A stretch of 64,000 nt of DNA from an uncultured Draconibacterium sp. (GTDB lineage Bacteria; Bacteroidota; Bacteroidia; Bacteroidales; Prolixibacteraceae), in contig NZ_OY775906.1 of assembly GCF_963675065.1 (NCBI RefSeq), positions 2,520,001 through 2,584,000 on the forward strand, given 5' to 3'. The notes under the pieces are model-generated. The model had not been told where the DNA came from. It made no database searches and worked only from the letters and a program-made list of their open reading frames with translations. Shown here piece by piece: positions 52,176 through 61,035 of this stretch. Positions within the stretch are counted from its first letter, which is position 1; every line of letters begins with the position of its first letter. The position numbers and the translations under genes were made by a program.

Positions 52176-54104
52176 TCAGTCATTAATTGGTTTGAGAACA
52201 GCAGCAAATCCGCCTCTGCGAAGCATTTTTACATTTATAGAACTACTATTATCAACAACCAAGTATTGTGTAGAAAAAACGGTATCGTATTCTCCGTCAG
52301 CAATTAATGTTAACCTGAATTTTTGCCCTTTGGGCAGAAAACTAAAGTCAAGTGCTTGCTGTCTTTCTCTTCTTCCTGCAGAATTAATGCCGCCAACATA
52401 CCAGTTACCGCCTTTTTTGCGCGCGAGAACCGTAAACTTGCCGGGATAACCATCAAGTAGTTTTGTTTCATCCCAAACCACAGGCACTTCTTTTAAAAAA
52501 GTACGGGCAGCATCGGGTAAATTCTGAAATCCTTCCGGGCGATCGGCAAAATGCTGGATGCCCGATTCAAACACAACACTTAATGCCAGCTCGTGTGCAT
52601 AAGAAGTTATATGCGGATATTGCGAGTTGGTAAATGTTACCGGGGTATAATCCATCGAACCGACCACATTTCTTGTGTACGGCAATACGTTGTTGTGTTC
52701 GGGTGCAGCTGCAGTCAATTCAGGGCCGTTGTTGTACCATTCGGCTCCTCGAACTCCCTCGTAGGTCATCAGATGCGGGTAAGTTCGCTGCCAGCCCCGC
52801 GGCACCAAACAGCCGTGAAAATATACCATGATATTAAACTGCGCAGCATCCTCTAAAATGTCGAGGTAGTAGTCGATCATGTATTGTTTCTCACTCAAAA
52901 AGAAATCAATCTTTACCCCATAAACTCCCAGTTTATTTAGTTTGGCAAATTCTTCCATCCGGTTTTCATGCGTTTTCATCCGGTCGACAGGGGTTGAAGT
53001 AATCCACTTAAACATGCTCGAGTTATACCACATCAGCGGTTTAAGGCCCAGCGAATGAATATACTCGAGCGCATCTTCCAAATTGCCGCCGTTTTCCATC
53101 TGGTCCCATTCCCAATCGAGCAATGTGTAAGGCCAGTTCATTTCGGCAGCGAGATCAGCAAATTCGCAAACGGTTTTAAAATCTTTTGTCCCGTGGTTGT
53201 GCGACCAGTAATTCCACGATGCCACACCGGGTTTTATCCAATCGGTGTTTTCAAGAACTGATGGTTTTGAAACATCATCTACCAGCGTTGATTCAACTAC
53301 ATCGGCAAGGCTACCAATAATAATCACGCGCCAGGGCGATTTCCAGGGAAGTGTAATTTGTGGCAATGCTTCGCCCTCGCCTTCTCCGGGATGCGGAAGC
53401 GTAACCTTGTATTGTTCGGCAATACTGTAATTACTGAGTTTGCTTGCACAATAATTTCTATCCACATCGGCTTCATGAATCATGTACCAACAATCCGTTT
53501 CCGGAGTTTCGAAAAGTGCCGGATACGACCAGTTTTGCTGAACAGCAGCACTGTCGCTGTTGGCGTAAAGCCGTTCATTTGAAAGATCGAATTCTTCCAA
53601 CCACCGTTTTGTCTTATTGGGAATTGAATAGGCGGTTAACTCATCCTGAATCACAAAATCACCTACTTTTTCAGGAAATTCATAACGAAAAGTAACGCCA
53701 TCATTCCAGGCCCGAACGACTACATTCAGTTTCGATTTATTTTCATTCTCAAAACAAAAGGTAATTTCGTTGGCGGTATTTTTTCGCTGTAAACGTTTTC
53801 CGTGTAAAGCGGTATATTCTTCGTTGATTAATTTGGTTGATTCAACCTTTGTCAGACTCAATGCCTTTGAAAAATCCTGATCATTGCGAAGTAAACCCAA
53901 ATCAATTTTTGGAATAACAGAAGTAAAATTTTCATCGGCCCGGTAATCTACTTGTAAATACCACGCTGAAAATACGCTGTTTCCCGACTGTGTAAGTTCG
54001 ACTTTTAGTTTCTCATTAGGAGATTCTACAGTCATTTGTTGAGCAAAAGCCGCAACAGCAAACAACAGGAATAGTCCGGTCGACAAAATTTTATCAGTTC
54101 GCAT
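52176..54104 (-). CDS. GH97 glycoside hydrolase, retaining type (second)
   Basis: A 642-residue exported GH97: signal peptide ending AAFAQQ, N-terminal sandwich, barrel with GVASWNYWSHNHGTKD and YTLLDWEWDQMENGG. Asp400 in YGVKIDFFLSEKQ is the likely nucleophile of a retaining enzyme; Glu449 or Glu454 in MTYEGVRGAEW is a candidate acid/base. It is clearly different from the 2728 protein (DFFLSE instead of DFFGGD; MTYEGVRG instead of SAEAVRA), so a different alpha-linked sugar is probably targeted. A near-perfect Gly/Glu repeat (GEGEGE) sits in an N-domain loop. The stop is 13 bases from the GH3 start downstream, and a terminator-like hairpin lies 41 bases upstream of its start. Confidence 0.91.
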   Translation of the reverse strand: MRTDKILSTGLFLLFAVAAFAQQMTVESPNEKLKVELTQSGNSVFSAWYLQVDYRADENFTSVIPKIDLGLLRNDQDFSKALSLTKVESTKLINEEYTALHGKRLQRKNTANEITFCFENENKSKLNVVVRAWNDGVTFRYEFPEKVGDFVIQDELTAYSIPNKTKRWLEEFDLSNERLYANSDSAAVQQNWSYPALFETPETDCWYMIHEADVDRNYCASKLSNYSIAEQYKVTLPHPGEGEGEALPQITLPWKSPWRVIIIGSLADVVESTLVDDVSKPSVLENTDWIKPGVASWNYWSHNHGTKDFKTVCEFADLAAEMNWPYTLLDWEWDQMENGGNLEDALEYIHSLGLKPLMWYNSSMFKWITSTPVDRMKTHENRMEEFAKLNKLGVYGVKIDFFLSEKQYMIDYYLDILEDAAQFNIMVYFHGCLVPRGWQRTYPHLMTYEGVRGAEWYNNGPELTAAAPEHNNVLPYTRNVVGSMDYTPVTFTNSQYPHITSYAHELALSVVFESGIQHFADRPEGFQNLPDAARTFLKEVPVVWDETKLLDGYPGKFTVLARKKGGNWYVGGINSAGRRERQQALDFSFLPKGQKFRLTLIADGEYDTVFSTQYLVVDNSSSINVKMLRRGGFAAVLKPIND

Positions 54105-54134
54105 CTTGTTTAGTTAAGTAGTAAGCTACCGTTA

Positions 54135-54188
54135 TAAAAAACCTATTCCGGCGATGAGCCAAAGATCAACTTTGGCCCAACACCGGAA
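54135..54188 (-). terminator. Intrinsic terminator downstream of the GH43 gene at 54215
   Basis: Read on the minus strand, an outer stem TTCCGG/CCGGAA and an inner stem GCCAAAG/CTTTGGC (loop TTGAT) are followed by GGTTTTTTATAA. It follows the GH43 stop and precedes the GH97 start, so it separates two transcription units or attenuates read-through. Confidence 0.75.
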
Positions 54189-54214
54189 ATATATTGTAAT
54201 CCAAATTTATGATC

Positions 54215-55975
54215 CTATTCAGGAATGGCATCGTTGGCCGAAGTTGCATACAATCCCAGTAAGCAACCTGTAAATCCGCCTGCCATATCGGTAGAAAGAA
54301 TATCGCCTGAAACAGTTCCTCCCAGAGTTTCAAAATCGGCACCATCAACAGCATAAGAAAACTCATACTTATCGCCTTTTGCCGAAACCTGCAAACGCAA
54401 CGGCTTGCTGATATCGATTTTTGTGCTGGCAACTACTTTTGACTCCATTTCACGACGGAAGCGTTGTTTAAAATTGCGTTGTAATACCAATACATAGTCG
54501 TCGCCTTTTTTGGTAACACCAAATACATAGTTCGAATTTTCGCTTTGCAGAGCCACGATTCCTGCCATATCTTTCTCTGATTCAGGCGCATAATCCATGG
54601 TAGCAGCATACGAAAAGCTATTGTGCATTTGACGATAGAACAAGGTAGAAGTTGGTTTTACCTCTTTTACATTCGCTTCAAATGGATTTATTTGAATACC
54701 ACCTAAGGTTTTTTCGATGAAAGCTTCACGTGGTCCACGCAAGCCAATCCAGCGTTTATCCAGATCGTCAGAAGAAAAATCTTCCTCATATGTAAAGTTA
54801 CCATTCGGGAAAAAGCCGTCTTTGCCTGTTTTATTCTCTACACCTTTGGGCATATCCAGTTTTGGTTCCATTGGAACAAGTCCGTTAACAAACACAGGGA
54901 ATTCTCCCGACCAGTCGACCGGTAAAATAAAAGTTTCGCGACCTGTATTTACACGCTGTTCTTCGTTTGGACGAACTGCCAAAAACACTCCGTACCATTG
55001 CCCGTTTGGACCTTCAACTATATCGGCATGCCCTGCCCAATCTACTTTATTTTCTCTTTCTTTTGGAAAGTGTCGCTGTGTTAAAATCGGATTGCTTGGA
55101 GCCGGAATAAATGGTCCGGTTGGGCTGTCGCTTTTGAAGATAACTTCGCTGTGCCAGCCACCTGTTCCACCTTCGGCACACATCAGATAGTACTTTCCAT
55201 CTTTTTTGTAAAGGTGTGGTGCCTCAATCCAGATTGGCTTTTTGGCCAAATCAACTCCACCGTTTACTATTATTTTGTCGGTTCCTTCAATAACCTGGTC
55301 TTTTTCAACATCGTATTCCCATACCTTGATTACACGGTGACCGTTATAAAGCTCTTTGTCACGATCAGGAGCATCGTTATGAACGATATATGCTTTACCA
55401 TCGTCATCGAAAAAGATCGATGGATCGATACCTCCGAAAGCTAACTTAATAGGATCGCCCCATCCTTTTTTAGGGTCTTTCGTTTTAACGATAATGTTGT
55501 TCAAACCTCCGGTAAATGCTGTGGTAATCATGTAAAAAGTATCGTTATACGGATTGTAAGTAATTCCAGGAGCATAAACCCCCGCACTAATGCCACAATC
55601 GTGTGTATCAAAAGTTTCAGGATTATCAAGTACGCCTCCCAGATCGGTCCAGTTTACCAGGTCTTTTGAATGAAAAATTGGAACTCCCGGAAACATGGCA
55701 AAAGATGAACAAACCAGATAATAATCATCACCTTTGCGGGTAATTGCCGGATCGGGATAACAGCCTTGCAAAATCGGGCTGTAAAATTCGCCATCTTCAA
55801 GCGGGTAATTTTTGTACACATCATCATCGCCCTGGTATACAAAGTTGGAAAACACAGGAGCTTTAGAGCTAGCGCTTTTTTTTGTTGGCTGAGCACCACT
55901 TGCAACAATGGCAAACAACATAGCTAAAACGGTTAGCTGAGAAGTTAAACTGATTCTAATAATTCTTTTCTTCAT
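54215..55975 (-). CDS. GH43 beta-xylosidase/arabinofuranosidase with C-terminal beta-sandwich
   Basis: A 586-residue exported GH43. After the signal peptide (ending ASGAQ) and a 35-residue Lys/Ser-rich lead, the propeller begins with LQGCYPDPAITRKGDDYYLV (base Asp75), continues with GGIDPSIFFDDDGK (Asp184) and WIEAPHLYKKDG (acid Glu251), and ends near 375. A C2-type concanavalin-like domain follows (about 395-575, YEEDFSSDDLDKRW, FSYAVDGADFETLGG). The pattern CYPDPAI with PGVPIFHSKDLVNW recalls beta-xylosidases and arabinofuranosidases of GH43 subfamilies 10-12; the subfamily is not resolvable here. It lies 63 bases downstream of the single-domain CE1 gene and ends at a terminator, giving a two-gene CE1-GH43 unit. 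Confidence 0.93.
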   Translation of the reverse strand: MKKRIIRISLTSQLTVLAMLFAIVASGAQPTKKSASSKAPVFSNFVYQGDDDVYKNYPLEDGEFYSPILQGCYPDPAITRKGDDYYLVCSSFAMFPGVPIFHSKDLVNWTDLGGVLDNPETFDTHDCGISAGVYAPGITYNPYNDTFYMITTAFTGGLNNIIVKTKDPKKGWGDPIKLAFGGIDPSIFFDDDGKAYIVHNDAPDRDKELYNGHRVIKVWEYDVEKDQVIEGTDKIIVNGGVDLAKKPIWIEAPHLYKKDGKYYLMCAEGGTGGWHSEVIFKSDSPTGPFIPAPSNPILTQRHFPKERENKVDWAGHADIVEGPNGQWYGVFLAVRPNEEQRVNTGRETFILPVDWSGEFPVFVNGLVPMEPKLDMPKGVENKTGKDGFFPNGNFTYEEDFSSDDLDKRWIGLRGPREAFIEKTLGGIQINPFEANVKEVKPTSTLFYRQMHNSFSYAATMDYAPESEKDMAGIVALQSENSNYVFGVTKKGDDYVLVLQRNFKQRFRREMESKVVASTKIDISKPLRLQVSAKGDKYEFSYAVDGADFETLGGTVSGDILSTDMAGGFTGCLLGLYATSANDAIPE

Positions 55976-56038
55976 GTTAATCGATATATTTATTCTACTA
56001 TATTTTTCGGTGATTTTTTGCGCTATACATTGATTTTG

Positions 56039-56875
56039 CTACTTAAAAAGCAACTGGGCATAATTATATAAGCTGTCCTTCCATACTTTAAAATCGTGTT
56101 GTCCTTCCGGAATCACGTAGTAATGATGGTCAATGTCGTTTTCGCTCATATAATCGTGTGTTCTTTTGTTAAAAGTGATCAGTCCGTCTTTATCGCCACA
56201 CGAAATAAACAGCAGGTCGAGCTGCTGTTTGGCTTCTTCAGGATTAGGGACCAACTCTTCGGGGCTTTTGGTGTTAGGTGCCGACGAAAATCCGCCTACC
56301 GAGGCAAACACGTCAAGGTTTCCCAATCCAAAATTCAGCGATTGTCCTCCTCCCATCGATAAACCGGCAATGGCGCGGTGTTCGCGATCAGCAATAACGG
56401 GGTATTTACTTTCAATGAATGGAATCAAATCATTCAACAGATCATTTTCAAAATTTGCAAATGCTTCAACTTTGTCGGCACCGTAAATATTACCTGTGGC
56501 ACGGTCATCTTTCATTGCGCGGCCGTTAGGCAGAACCACAATCATCGGCTCCACTTTTCCTTCGGCATACAGGTTATCTAATATAATCTCAGGATGACCG
56601 CCATTTAACCATTCAAATTCATCGCCGCCAATTCCGTGCAAAAGATAAAGAACCGGGTAGTTTTTTTCGGCAGAATAGCCGGGAGGCGTATAGACCAGTG
56701 TGGTTCGTTCAGCACCTACTGTTTTTGAGGTGTACACCACTGTGTCTATTTTTCCATGCGGAATTGAATTACGCAATACGTCAAATCCGGCCGGAGCTTC
56801 CCCAACCTGAGCATTTACTCCAAAATTGATAAGAACAACAAGGATTGGAAGTAATAAGGATGTAACTTTTTTCAT
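56039..56875 (-). CDS. Single-domain CE1-type esterase
   Basis: A 278-residue exported esterase lacking the N-terminal immunoglobulin-like domain of the other eight paralogues. The signal peptide ends FGVNAQ, and the protein starts directly at the linker motif SIPHGKIDTVVYTSKT. Triad: Ser173 in AGLSMGGGQS, Asp230 in SCGDKDGLI and His260 in GQHDFKVW. This is the classical Asp-containing CE1 form seen in acetyl xylan and feruloyl esterases, and it may represent the ancestral module. It is the first minus-strand gene after the divergent region shared with the DUF6057-like gene and carries the shared candidate operator about 230 bases upstream. GH43 follows 63 bases downstream. Confidence 0.93.
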   Translation of the reverse strand: MKKVTSLLLPILVVLINFGVNAQVGEAPAGFDVLRNSIPHGKIDTVVYTSKTVGAERTTLVYTPPGYSAEKNYPVLYLLHGIGGDEFEWLNGGHPEIILDNLYAEGKVEPMIVVLPNGRAMKDDRATGNIYGADKVEAFANFENDLLNDLIPFIESKYPVIADREHRAIAGLSMGGGQSLNFGLGNLDVFASVGGFSSAPNTKSPEELVPNPEEAKQQLDLLFISCGDKDGLITFNKRTHDYMSENDIDHHYYVIPEGQHDFKVWKDSLYNYAQLLFK

Positions 56876-57236
56876 ACTATTTTAAAGTTCTTTTTTATTT
56901 AGGTTTTTAATTCTATCTGTTCTTGCAGAGTCATCACTTCTTGTGTCTTTCAAAATAACTAACTGACCTGCTGCATATTATTATTAAGTAATCGTTTTTT
57001 CGGAAATCATTTTGTCTGTACATTTTATATCACACATGACATTTTGGTCTATTGGTATTGGTTTAGGTAAAATTATGCATAGGCGTCAAGATGCATCTCT
57101 GATTATGGATATTCTATTTCTAATTTTAGATAAATTGAAGAAATTTGGCGGGTTGATTGCAAATGAATGCAGAATTGGGTTGGATATTTTCGTCAATTTC
57201 TTTTAAGTTTACAACATATCAGGTAATGGCCAAATA
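56876..57236. other. Divergent intergenic region between CE1 and DUF6057-like genes
   Basis: These 361 AT-rich bases hold promoters for two oppositely oriented genes. No gene is visible. The notable element is at 57109-57132, where ATATTCTAT plus TTCTAATTTTAGATA repeat blocks also found upstream of the GH97 gene at 4683. A clean -33/-7 promoter pair was not identified. Confidence 0.5.
57101..57135 (-). promoter_or_regulatory. Candidate operator matching the element at 4812-4858
   Basis: ATATTCTAT (57109-57117) is directly followed by TTCTAATTTTAGATA (57118-57132). Both blocks occur at 4817-4825 and 4840-4854, there separated by a 14-base segment containing a palindrome. Both sites lie upstream of minus-strand enzyme units, about 130-245 bases from the start codons. 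Regulatory function is inferred. Confidence 0.4.
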
Positions 57237-58955
57237 ATGAAAAACAGATTCGAAAAAGTCAGGTTTATTTATATAGTGGGCTGGATTGTGGTTTTTGTTG
57301 CCCTGTTTCTTTATATGCAATTAAAGGAACGTTACAGCTTTTATTTTACAGAACAATGGAATATTTTTTTATACGACTGGCCATTTGTAAAATCAGTGCT
57401 GTGGCAACCGGGAGGATTGGCCCGGCTCATTGCCGACTTTCTAATCCAGTTTTTTATTTATCCGTATTGCGGAGCTCTTATATCAGCTTTTCTGTTAACC
57501 TCAACTGGTATAATAACAAGTATAATTTTAAAACGCCTGGCGCCTGCTTTGCACCTTTCGGTTCTTTCATTATTACCTGTTATTTCATTACTGTTTTTAC
57601 AATTTAACATCAACTACCAGCTGAGCGGAACTATTGCGTTTTTGTTGTTTTTATGCGCCTTCATTTTTTATTTAAAAATACAGCCATTAGTGATGCGAAT
57701 CATCTATACCGCTTGTTTTTCGTTACTTCTTTATTGGCTGGCCGGGCCGGTGGCTTCTTTGTTTGTTGCAGCAATATTGCTTACCGAGCTGTTTCTCCAT
57801 TTCCGAAGTTTCTATTATTTCCTGCTTCCTGTTGCCCTGGTCTATTTATCGGCTGTGGTGTGTTTACGCTTAGGTGTTGCAGGCGAACTTAAATACTTGT
57901 TATTACCTGATGGCTATTTTACCTGGAAACTCCAGGCCGGGAATGTGATTTACCAGCCCTGGCTGCTGATGCTTGCTGTTTTGTTGTTGGCTTTGCTTTT
58001 GGGCCCGGTTAAACTGGTCAAAAAGAATATTCAGGTTGCAGGACTGGTAATTCAATTTGTTGTTTTTGGCTGGCTATCCGTATTTAATTCGTCGTTTATG
58101 ATCGATTCGCGTCATGAAACTTTTAAAGAGCTGGATTATTACATGCGCCAGCAAAATTGGGATAAATTACTTGAACGATGCAGCCAAATAGATATGAACA
58201 ATTATCTGTATCAGAATTGCAGGAATGTGGCGCTGGCCGAAAAAGGACTGTTGGCAGAGAACCTTTTTGATTACAAACAGGGCGACCTTCGTAGTATTTA
58301 TTTGAGCTGGGACAAAACACCATACATTTCAGTTTTATTAAGTGATGTGTATTTTTCGATGGGCCACATCGCCCTTTCTCAGCGCATGGCATTCGAATCG
58401 AACGAGAGTGTAAACAACTACAATCCACGCATGTTAAAACGTTTGATTCAGACAAACCTGATTTACGGCGCCTATCCCGTTGCTAAAAAATATATTGCTA
58501 TTCTTGAAAAAACAAAATACTATGCCGACTGGGCGCGCTCACAACGGCGTTTCCTCGAAAACGATAAAGCCATAGAGGATGACTCCTTATTAGGCTCCAA
58601 ACGAGAATGTATATTCCCCGAAAATGTTTTGTCAGGGAAAAATGGTTTCGATTCGGATTTAAAACAAATTATCGACCATAATCCAACACATCGGGCAACT
58701 ATTCAATATTTGGGAGCCATTTACTTGTTAATGCGCGATATGGAAGGTTTTAAAAACATGGTAGAAAAATATTACGATACTCCGGCACTGCCAGCGTTAC
58801 CCAAAGGATTTCAGGAAGGCGTGATGCTTTTTGCCGCCAACGACACCACAGCGTTAAACCATTATGCGATTTCGGATCAGGTTATTCAGGGTTTTGAAGC
58901 CTATAAAAACAAAAGGAATAGCCAAAATATGTATTTGAACTTTTTATTGAAGTAA
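57237..58955 (+). CDS. DUF6057-like polytopic membrane protein with C-terminal soluble domain
   Basis: A 572-residue protein. The first 280 residues contain roughly eight to nine transmembrane helices (for example IYIVGWIVVFVALFLYM, SVLSLLPVISLLFLQF and WLLMLAVLLLALLLG). From about residue 285 a helical, probably TPR-like soluble region follows (HETFKELDYYMRQQNWDKLLERC, RMLKRLIQTNLIYGAYPVAKKYI given as segments at 294-316 and 400-422). This matches the Bacteroidota DUF6057 family, whose function is unknown to me. It is transcribed away from the xylan enzymes and precedes the CxxCH lipoprotein by 7 bases, so the two form an operon. A membrane assembly or quality-control role is possible, but nothing visible proves a link to xylan use. 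Confidence 0.8.
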   Translation: MKNRFEKVRFIYIVGWIVVFVALFLYMQLKERYSFYFTEQWNIFLYDWPFVKSVLWQPGGLARLIADFLIQFFIYPYCGALISAFLLTSTGIITSIILKRLAPALHLSVLSLLPVISLLFLQFNINYQLSGTIAFLLFLCAFIFYLKIQPLVMRIIYTACFSLLLYWLAGPVASLFVAAILLTELFLHFRSFYYFLLPVALVYLSAVVCLRLGVAGELKYLLLPDGYFTWKLQAGNVIYQPWLLMLAVLLLALLLGPVKLVKKNIQVAGLVIQFVVFGWLSVFNSSFMIDSRHETFKELDYYMRQQNWDKLLERCSQIDMNNYLYQNCRNVALAEKGLLAENLFDYKQGDLRSIYLSWDKTPYISVLLSDVYFSMGHIALSQRMAFESNESVNNYNPRMLKRLIQTNLIYGAYPVAKKYIAILEKTKYYADWARSQRRFLENDKAIEDDSLLGSKRECIFPENVLSGKNGFDSDLKQIIDHNPTHRATIQYLGAIYLLMRDMEGFKNMVEKYYDTPALPALPKGFQEGVMLFAANDTTALNHYAISDQVIQGFEAYKNKRNSQNMYLNFLLK

Positions 58956-58962
58956 TAGGAAA

Positions 58963-60459
58963 ATGAGAATGATAGTAAAAATGCAGAAACATCGTTTAAA
59001 CCAGATAATATATTGTATTGGGCTTTGTTTTTTCTGGGCTTGCACCGGAAATTTAACTATAGATGAAAACCTCAACGAAACACCTCATATTTTTCCCGAT
59101 TATACCGACGTTACCATTCCGGTTAATATTGCTCCTTTGCATTTTAAATTAGCTGATTCGTGCGATTATTCCGATGCTTATGCCATTTTCGAAACCGTCA
59201 CAGAGCAGGTAAAAGTTAAAGCCCGCGAAAAGCAGATTGCAATTGGCGAATCGGCATGGAAAAAACTTATGGAAAGCGCACAGGGCGACGCTATTGAAGT
59301 GAAAATAGTGACAAAAACAGAGGAGAAGTGGGTGGCGTATAAACCTTTTCAATTCTTTGTTTCAGCAGATCGTGTTGACCCGTATATTGCTTACCGGTTG
59401 ATAGAGCCTGGCTATGAAACATGGAACGAGATGGGAATTTACCAGCGTAACGTGGAAACGTTTGACCAAACAGAAATTGCAACCAATAAAACGATGGATT
59501 ACAATTGTGTAAATTGTCACTCGTTTTGTATGCAATCACCCGATACAATGTTATTTCATATACGAAAGGATTTTGGCGGTACCTTTGTTATGCGCGGCAA
59601 CAAAATAGAAAAGCTAAACACAAAAACACCTGAAACCATGTCTCCGCTTGTTTATCCTTCGTGGCATCCATCGGGAAATTTTGTTGCTTTTTCAGTTAAT
59701 AGCACCAAACAGATGTTTCACACCACCGACCGTAACCGCATTGAAGTATTCGATTACAAGTCGGATGTGGTGATTTACGACGTAGACAAACACGAAATTT
59801 TTAGCACTCCTGAATTGTTCTCCAAATCAGCATTTGAAACCTTCCCCACTTTCTCTCCAGATGGGAAAACACTGTATTTTTGTTCAGCCGATAGCGTAAC
59901 AATTCCCGATGAGTATGAGCAGGTAAGATACAATCTGTGCAGTATAACATTTGATCCAGCTTCCCGCCAGTTTGGGGAAGAAGTTGATACGCTTTTCAAA
60001 GCCAGTACAATTGGTAAAAGTATTTCCTTTCCCCGCGTTTCACCCGACGGAAAATTTTTAATGTTTACGCTGTTCAACTACGGCAATTTCTCCATTTGGC
60101 ATCGCGACGCCGATTTGTATCTGTTGAGTTTGTCAGATAAAACGGTAACTGCACTGGATGTTTTAAACAGTAACGAAACAGAAAGTTACCATTCGTGGAG
60201 CAGTAACAGCCGCTGGGCAGTGTTCAGTAGCCGCCGTATTGATGGGCTTTACACCCGCCCGTTTATTGCCCACATCGATAAAAACGGTGTACCTTCGAAA
60301 CCTTTTCTGTTACCGCAAGACGACGTGGATTATTATACGCAACTCCTGAAATCGTATAATATCCCCGAATTTGTAAAAGGAAAAGTAAAAGTTACTCCTT
60401 ACCAGGTTTCTCAAACGGCACGTAACGTAAAAGGTGTTGATGTTCAATTTAAAAATTAA
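58963..60459 (+). CDS. PD40/TolB-like propeller lipoprotein with a CxxCH heme-type motif
   Basis: A 498-residue protein with a lipoprotein-like start (GLCFFWACTGN, Cys27). The N-terminal part (about 45-175) looks like a beta-rich domain. NCVNCHSFC (Cys182, Cys185, His186) is a c-type heme motif. Four PD40-like propeller repeats follow: YPSWHPSGNFVAFSV, FPTFSPDGKTLYFCS, FPRVSPDGKFLMFTL and YHSWSSNSRWAVFSS. It starts 7 bases after the DUF6057-like gene with AGGAAA before the ATG, so they are co-transcribed. I have no experimentally defined function for this pair. Possibilities are a redox-active or metal-binding envelope protein working with the membrane partner. The start could also be the ATG at 58981. 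Confidence 0.8.
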   Translation: MRMIVKMQKHRLNQIIYCIGLCFFWACTGNLTIDENLNETPHIFPDYTDVTIPVNIAPLHFKLADSCDYSDAYAIFETVTEQVKVKAREKQIAIGESAWKKLMESAQGDAIEVKIVTKTEEKWVAYKPFQFFVSADRVDPYIAYRLIEPGYETWNEMGIYQRNVETFDQTEIATNKTMDYNCVNCHSFCMQSPDTMLFHIRKDFGGTFVMRGNKIEKLNTKTPETMSPLVYPSWHPSGNFVAFSVNSTKQMFHTTDRNRIEVFDYKSDVVIYDVDKHEIFSTPELFSKSAFETFPTFSPDGKTLYFCSADSVTIPDEYEQVRYNLCSITFDPASRQFGEEVDTLFKASTIGKSISFPRVSPDGKFLMFTLFNYGNFSIWHRDADLYLLSLSDKTVTALDVLNSNETESYHSWSSNSRWAVFSSRRIDGLYTRPFIAHIDKNGVPSKPFLLPQDDVDYYTQLLKSYNIPEFVKGKVKVTPYQVSQTARNVKGVDVQFKN

Positions 60460-60539
60460 CCGGGAATAGTTATAAGGAGAACCTGAATTTTCAATTATTT
60501 CAGCACCGTGGAGTAAAACCTGTAATTTTATTTCCAAGT

Positions 60540-60558
60540 CTGTAATTCCCAATTACAG
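60540..60558. repeat. Perfect 8-base hairpin after the PD40 lipoprotein gene
   Basis: CTGTAATT-CCC-AATTACAG forms a perfect stem-loop 81 bases after the stop of the plus-strand operon. There is no T-run, so it is at best a weak or rho-assisted 3' end. Confidence 0.4.
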
Positions 60559-60968
60559 CTGAAGAATTCGCAGGATAATTATTTTGTGACAACTCCAATT
60601 CAAAGCCATGAATATGCGCTTCGGTCTCAGACATTAAATTTATTCTTTGATCAATGGACTCGGGCAAAAGACAATTTTAAGACCTAGCGAATTGGCTACC
60701 CGCGCCCTAAACAGCAAAACAACTAAAAGCAGGCTTAACTGCCTAAAGAACTTATTTCATTTCGGGAGTATACAAGCGGGGATAATTTTGCCAACAGGCT
60801 TCAAACGCACCTATTATGCTGAACCTAACTCTTCTTATCGCTTCTTTCGGCTCTTCTTTAAAAGATATGTAAATGTAAGCTTAGGATGAAGCATCGAAAC
60901 ATCATCGTTGCATATCTACTGATAAAAGATAGTTGCAAACTTTCGCGATTGATTAAGGAGTTAATTAA

Positions 60969-60999
60969 AAAAGGGGAAAACCTTACGGTAATCCCCTTT
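60969..60999 (-). terminator. Intrinsic terminator after the susD-like gene
   Basis: On the minus strand GGGGATTACCGTAAGGTTTTCCCC folds as two stacked stems (GGGGA/TCCCC and ACC/GGT) and is followed by TTTTTTAATTAA. It lies 37 bases after the SusD stop, so the SusC-SusD transcript probably ends here, separate from the enzyme genes. Confidence 0.88.
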
Positions 61000-61035
61000 C
61001 TTAACAATCAAATTTATGTTTATGAAATTTATATC

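Larger units (their letters stand above)
60460..61035. other. Convergent intergenic region, 576 bases, no gene supported
   Basis: The region lies between convergent genes. Short open frames exist (for example 60647-60889), but they have no recognisable protein features, codon character or start signal. Visible structures are a small hairpin at 60540-60558 and the terminator at 60969-60999. It may contain a decayed gene, which cannot be shown here. Confidence 0.5.

Noticed and set aside
49553..52207. Longer GH3 reading that overlaps the GH97 gene by 32 bases
   Set aside because: The extension adds 15 residues before the signal peptide; the ATG at 52162 gives a normal signal sequence and no overlap.
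60647..60889. 80-codon open frame in the convergent gap before the SusD gene
   Set aside because: No signal peptide, domain, ribosome-binding site or recognisable similarity; the region looks non-coding or too decayed to call.
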